This document shows, in pieces, positions 5,063 through 5,755 of a DNA stretch of 5,755 nucleotides (positions are counted from its first letter, which is position 1; the number at the start of each line of letters is the position of its first letter). The notes beneath the pieces were generated by a model. That model worked only from the letters and a program-made list of their open reading frames with translations, did no database searches and was not told the DNA's origin. Position numbers and translations under genes: made by a program. This stretch comes from Selenomonas sp. (GTDB lineage: Bacteria > Bacillota > Negativicutes > Selenomonadales > Selenomonadaceae): assembly GCA_003518745.1 (NCBI GenBank), contig DOYB01000029.1:2748-8502 (forward strand), read 5' to 3'.

Positions 5063-5755
5063 TCATTCCCACTCCATTCCCTTTTCTCTGGTAAGCGCCC
5101 TGGACTCTTCCATTGGCAGCGGCTTCGCGAAATAAAAGCCCTGCGCGCGCTCACAATCAACAGTACTGAGGAATTCAAGATGCTCTTTGGTTTCCACGCC
5201 CTCCTGCAAAGGGGATATCCCAAGTTCCCTGGCAGCCTGAATAATGTGCTGGATCAGCTTTGCCGCGTCCGGATGGGCATCATAGGTCCTCAAAAACTCC
5301 AAATCCAGCTTCAATACGTCGAATTCGTAGCTCATAAGATGGTTCAGCGAAGAATATCCGCTACCGAAATCATCTATCCAAATTTTATAGCCCGCATCGC
5401 GGAACCGTTTCACCTCATTTTGGAGATGAGCTGAATTCTCGGTAAGGGCGCTCTCTGTTATCTCTATGTCGATCAGTTCTCTTGACAGCCCATGCTGTGA
5501 GCGGAAATGCTCTATAATCTCAAAGATATCACAAAGCTCGAAGTCAAGTCTGGAAAGATTCACGGAGATTGGAACCACGGGTTCTCCCGTATCAATGCAG
5601 TGACACAGCTCCTCACACACCTTTTTCACTATAAAGGTGTCTACCTTGTGTATCATGTGGAACTCCTCCAGAGTACCTATGAACACTGCCGGTGAAAGCA
5701 TCCCCGTTTTGGGGTCATCCCAACGGGCCAGAGCCTCATATCCGCAAATCTTTCC
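5063..5755 (-). CDS. EAL-domain cyclic-di-GMP phosphodiesterase, C-terminal part (5' end outside the window)
   Basis: The frame is open through the window edge; 230 residues are visible, starting at the EAL domain itself. An internal ATG at 5701 is not the start, because the frame continues upstream into 'GYEALARW', the EAL signature. EAL enzymes linearise the second messenger c-di-GMP to pGpG with two metal ions. The catalytic set is present (numbering from the window edge): E7 of EAL, N66 in 'SVNLS', E98 in 'IEITES', D128-D129 in 'DDFGSGYSSL', K149 in 'LKLD', E185/E188 in 'EGVET', and Q206 in 'AQGFYFAKPLP'. The protein is therefore predicted active rather than a degenerate receptor. The EAL domain is C-terminal in this protein, so a sensor or GGDEF domain probably lies upstream, unseen. 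Six bases separate it from ligA, implying cotranscription. Confidence 0.93.
   Translation of the reverse strand, partial: GKICGYEALARWDDPKTGMLSPAVFIGTLEEFHMIHKVDTFIVKKVCEELCHCIDTGEPVVPISVNLSRLDFELCDIFEIIEHFRSQHGLSRELIDIEITESALTENSAHLQNEVKRFRDAGYKIWIDDFGSGYSSLNHLMSYEFDVLKLDLEFLRTYDAHPDAAKLIQHIIQAARELGISPLQEGVETKEHLEFLSTVDCERAQGFYFAKPLPMEESRALTREKGMEWE

Noticed and set aside
5020..5223. A 67-codon minus-strand frame overlapping the EAL-ligA junction
   Set aside because: It is out of frame with both genes, covers the conserved 3' end of the EAL domain and the ligA start, and has no features of its own.
5699..5701. ATG as the start of the EAL protein
   Set aside because: The frame is open upstream to the window edge and encodes the EAL signature itself, so this methionine is internal.

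Overview
The window reads as a low-GC-phylum (Firmicutes/Bacillota) chromosome, probably class Clostridia and perhaps Lachnospiraceae. The grounds are an EAL-domain signalling protein beside an NAD+-dependent DNA ligase with a 'LSLQDVF' motif, strong AGGAG-type ribosome binding sites, and a fused Memo-AMMECR1 protein followed by a radical SAM partner. The family-level placement is a judgement from protein flavour, not a computed result.

All five credible protein genes are on the minus strand. In order of transcription (high to low coordinates) they are: a 5'-truncated EAL-domain c-di-GMP phosphodiesterase (5755-5063); ligA, six bases after it (5056-3032); rfbD, after a 74-base gap holding a GC-rich GNRA-type hairpin (2957-2100); a 520-base stretch without a credible protein gene (2099-1580); a Memo-AMMECR1 fusion (1579-191); and the 5' end of the AmmeMemoRadiSam radical SAM gene (194-1), which overlaps the fusion stop by ATGA and runs off the window. 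No plus-strand reading frame looks real.

The most unusual part is the gene-poor stretch. Positions 2073-1611 form a 463-base unit bounded by a perfect 14-base inverted repeat. It contains at least three further long complementary pairings that nest without conflict: 10 bp plus 4 bp; 15 bp plus 8 bp; and 17 bp with one mismatch. Read on the minus strand this predicts a large, multi-domain structured RNA. A weak -10 box lies just outside its 5' edge and six U residues follow its closing stem, directly before the ribosome binding site of the Memo-AMMECR1 gene. I cannot match it to a family from memory. It may be a standalone ornate noncoding RNA, a very long cis-regulatory leader of the AmmeMemoRadiSam genes, or a small non-autonomous mobile element with terminal inverted repeats.

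Functionally the window joins housekeeping (DNA ligation), cell-surface sugar supply (dTDP-L-rhamnose), c-di-GMP turnover, and the widely conserved but poorly understood AmmeMemoRadiSam proteins. The EAL-ligA spacing and the ATGA overlap suggest two translationally coupled pairs, with the RNA element separating upstream and downstream transcription units.
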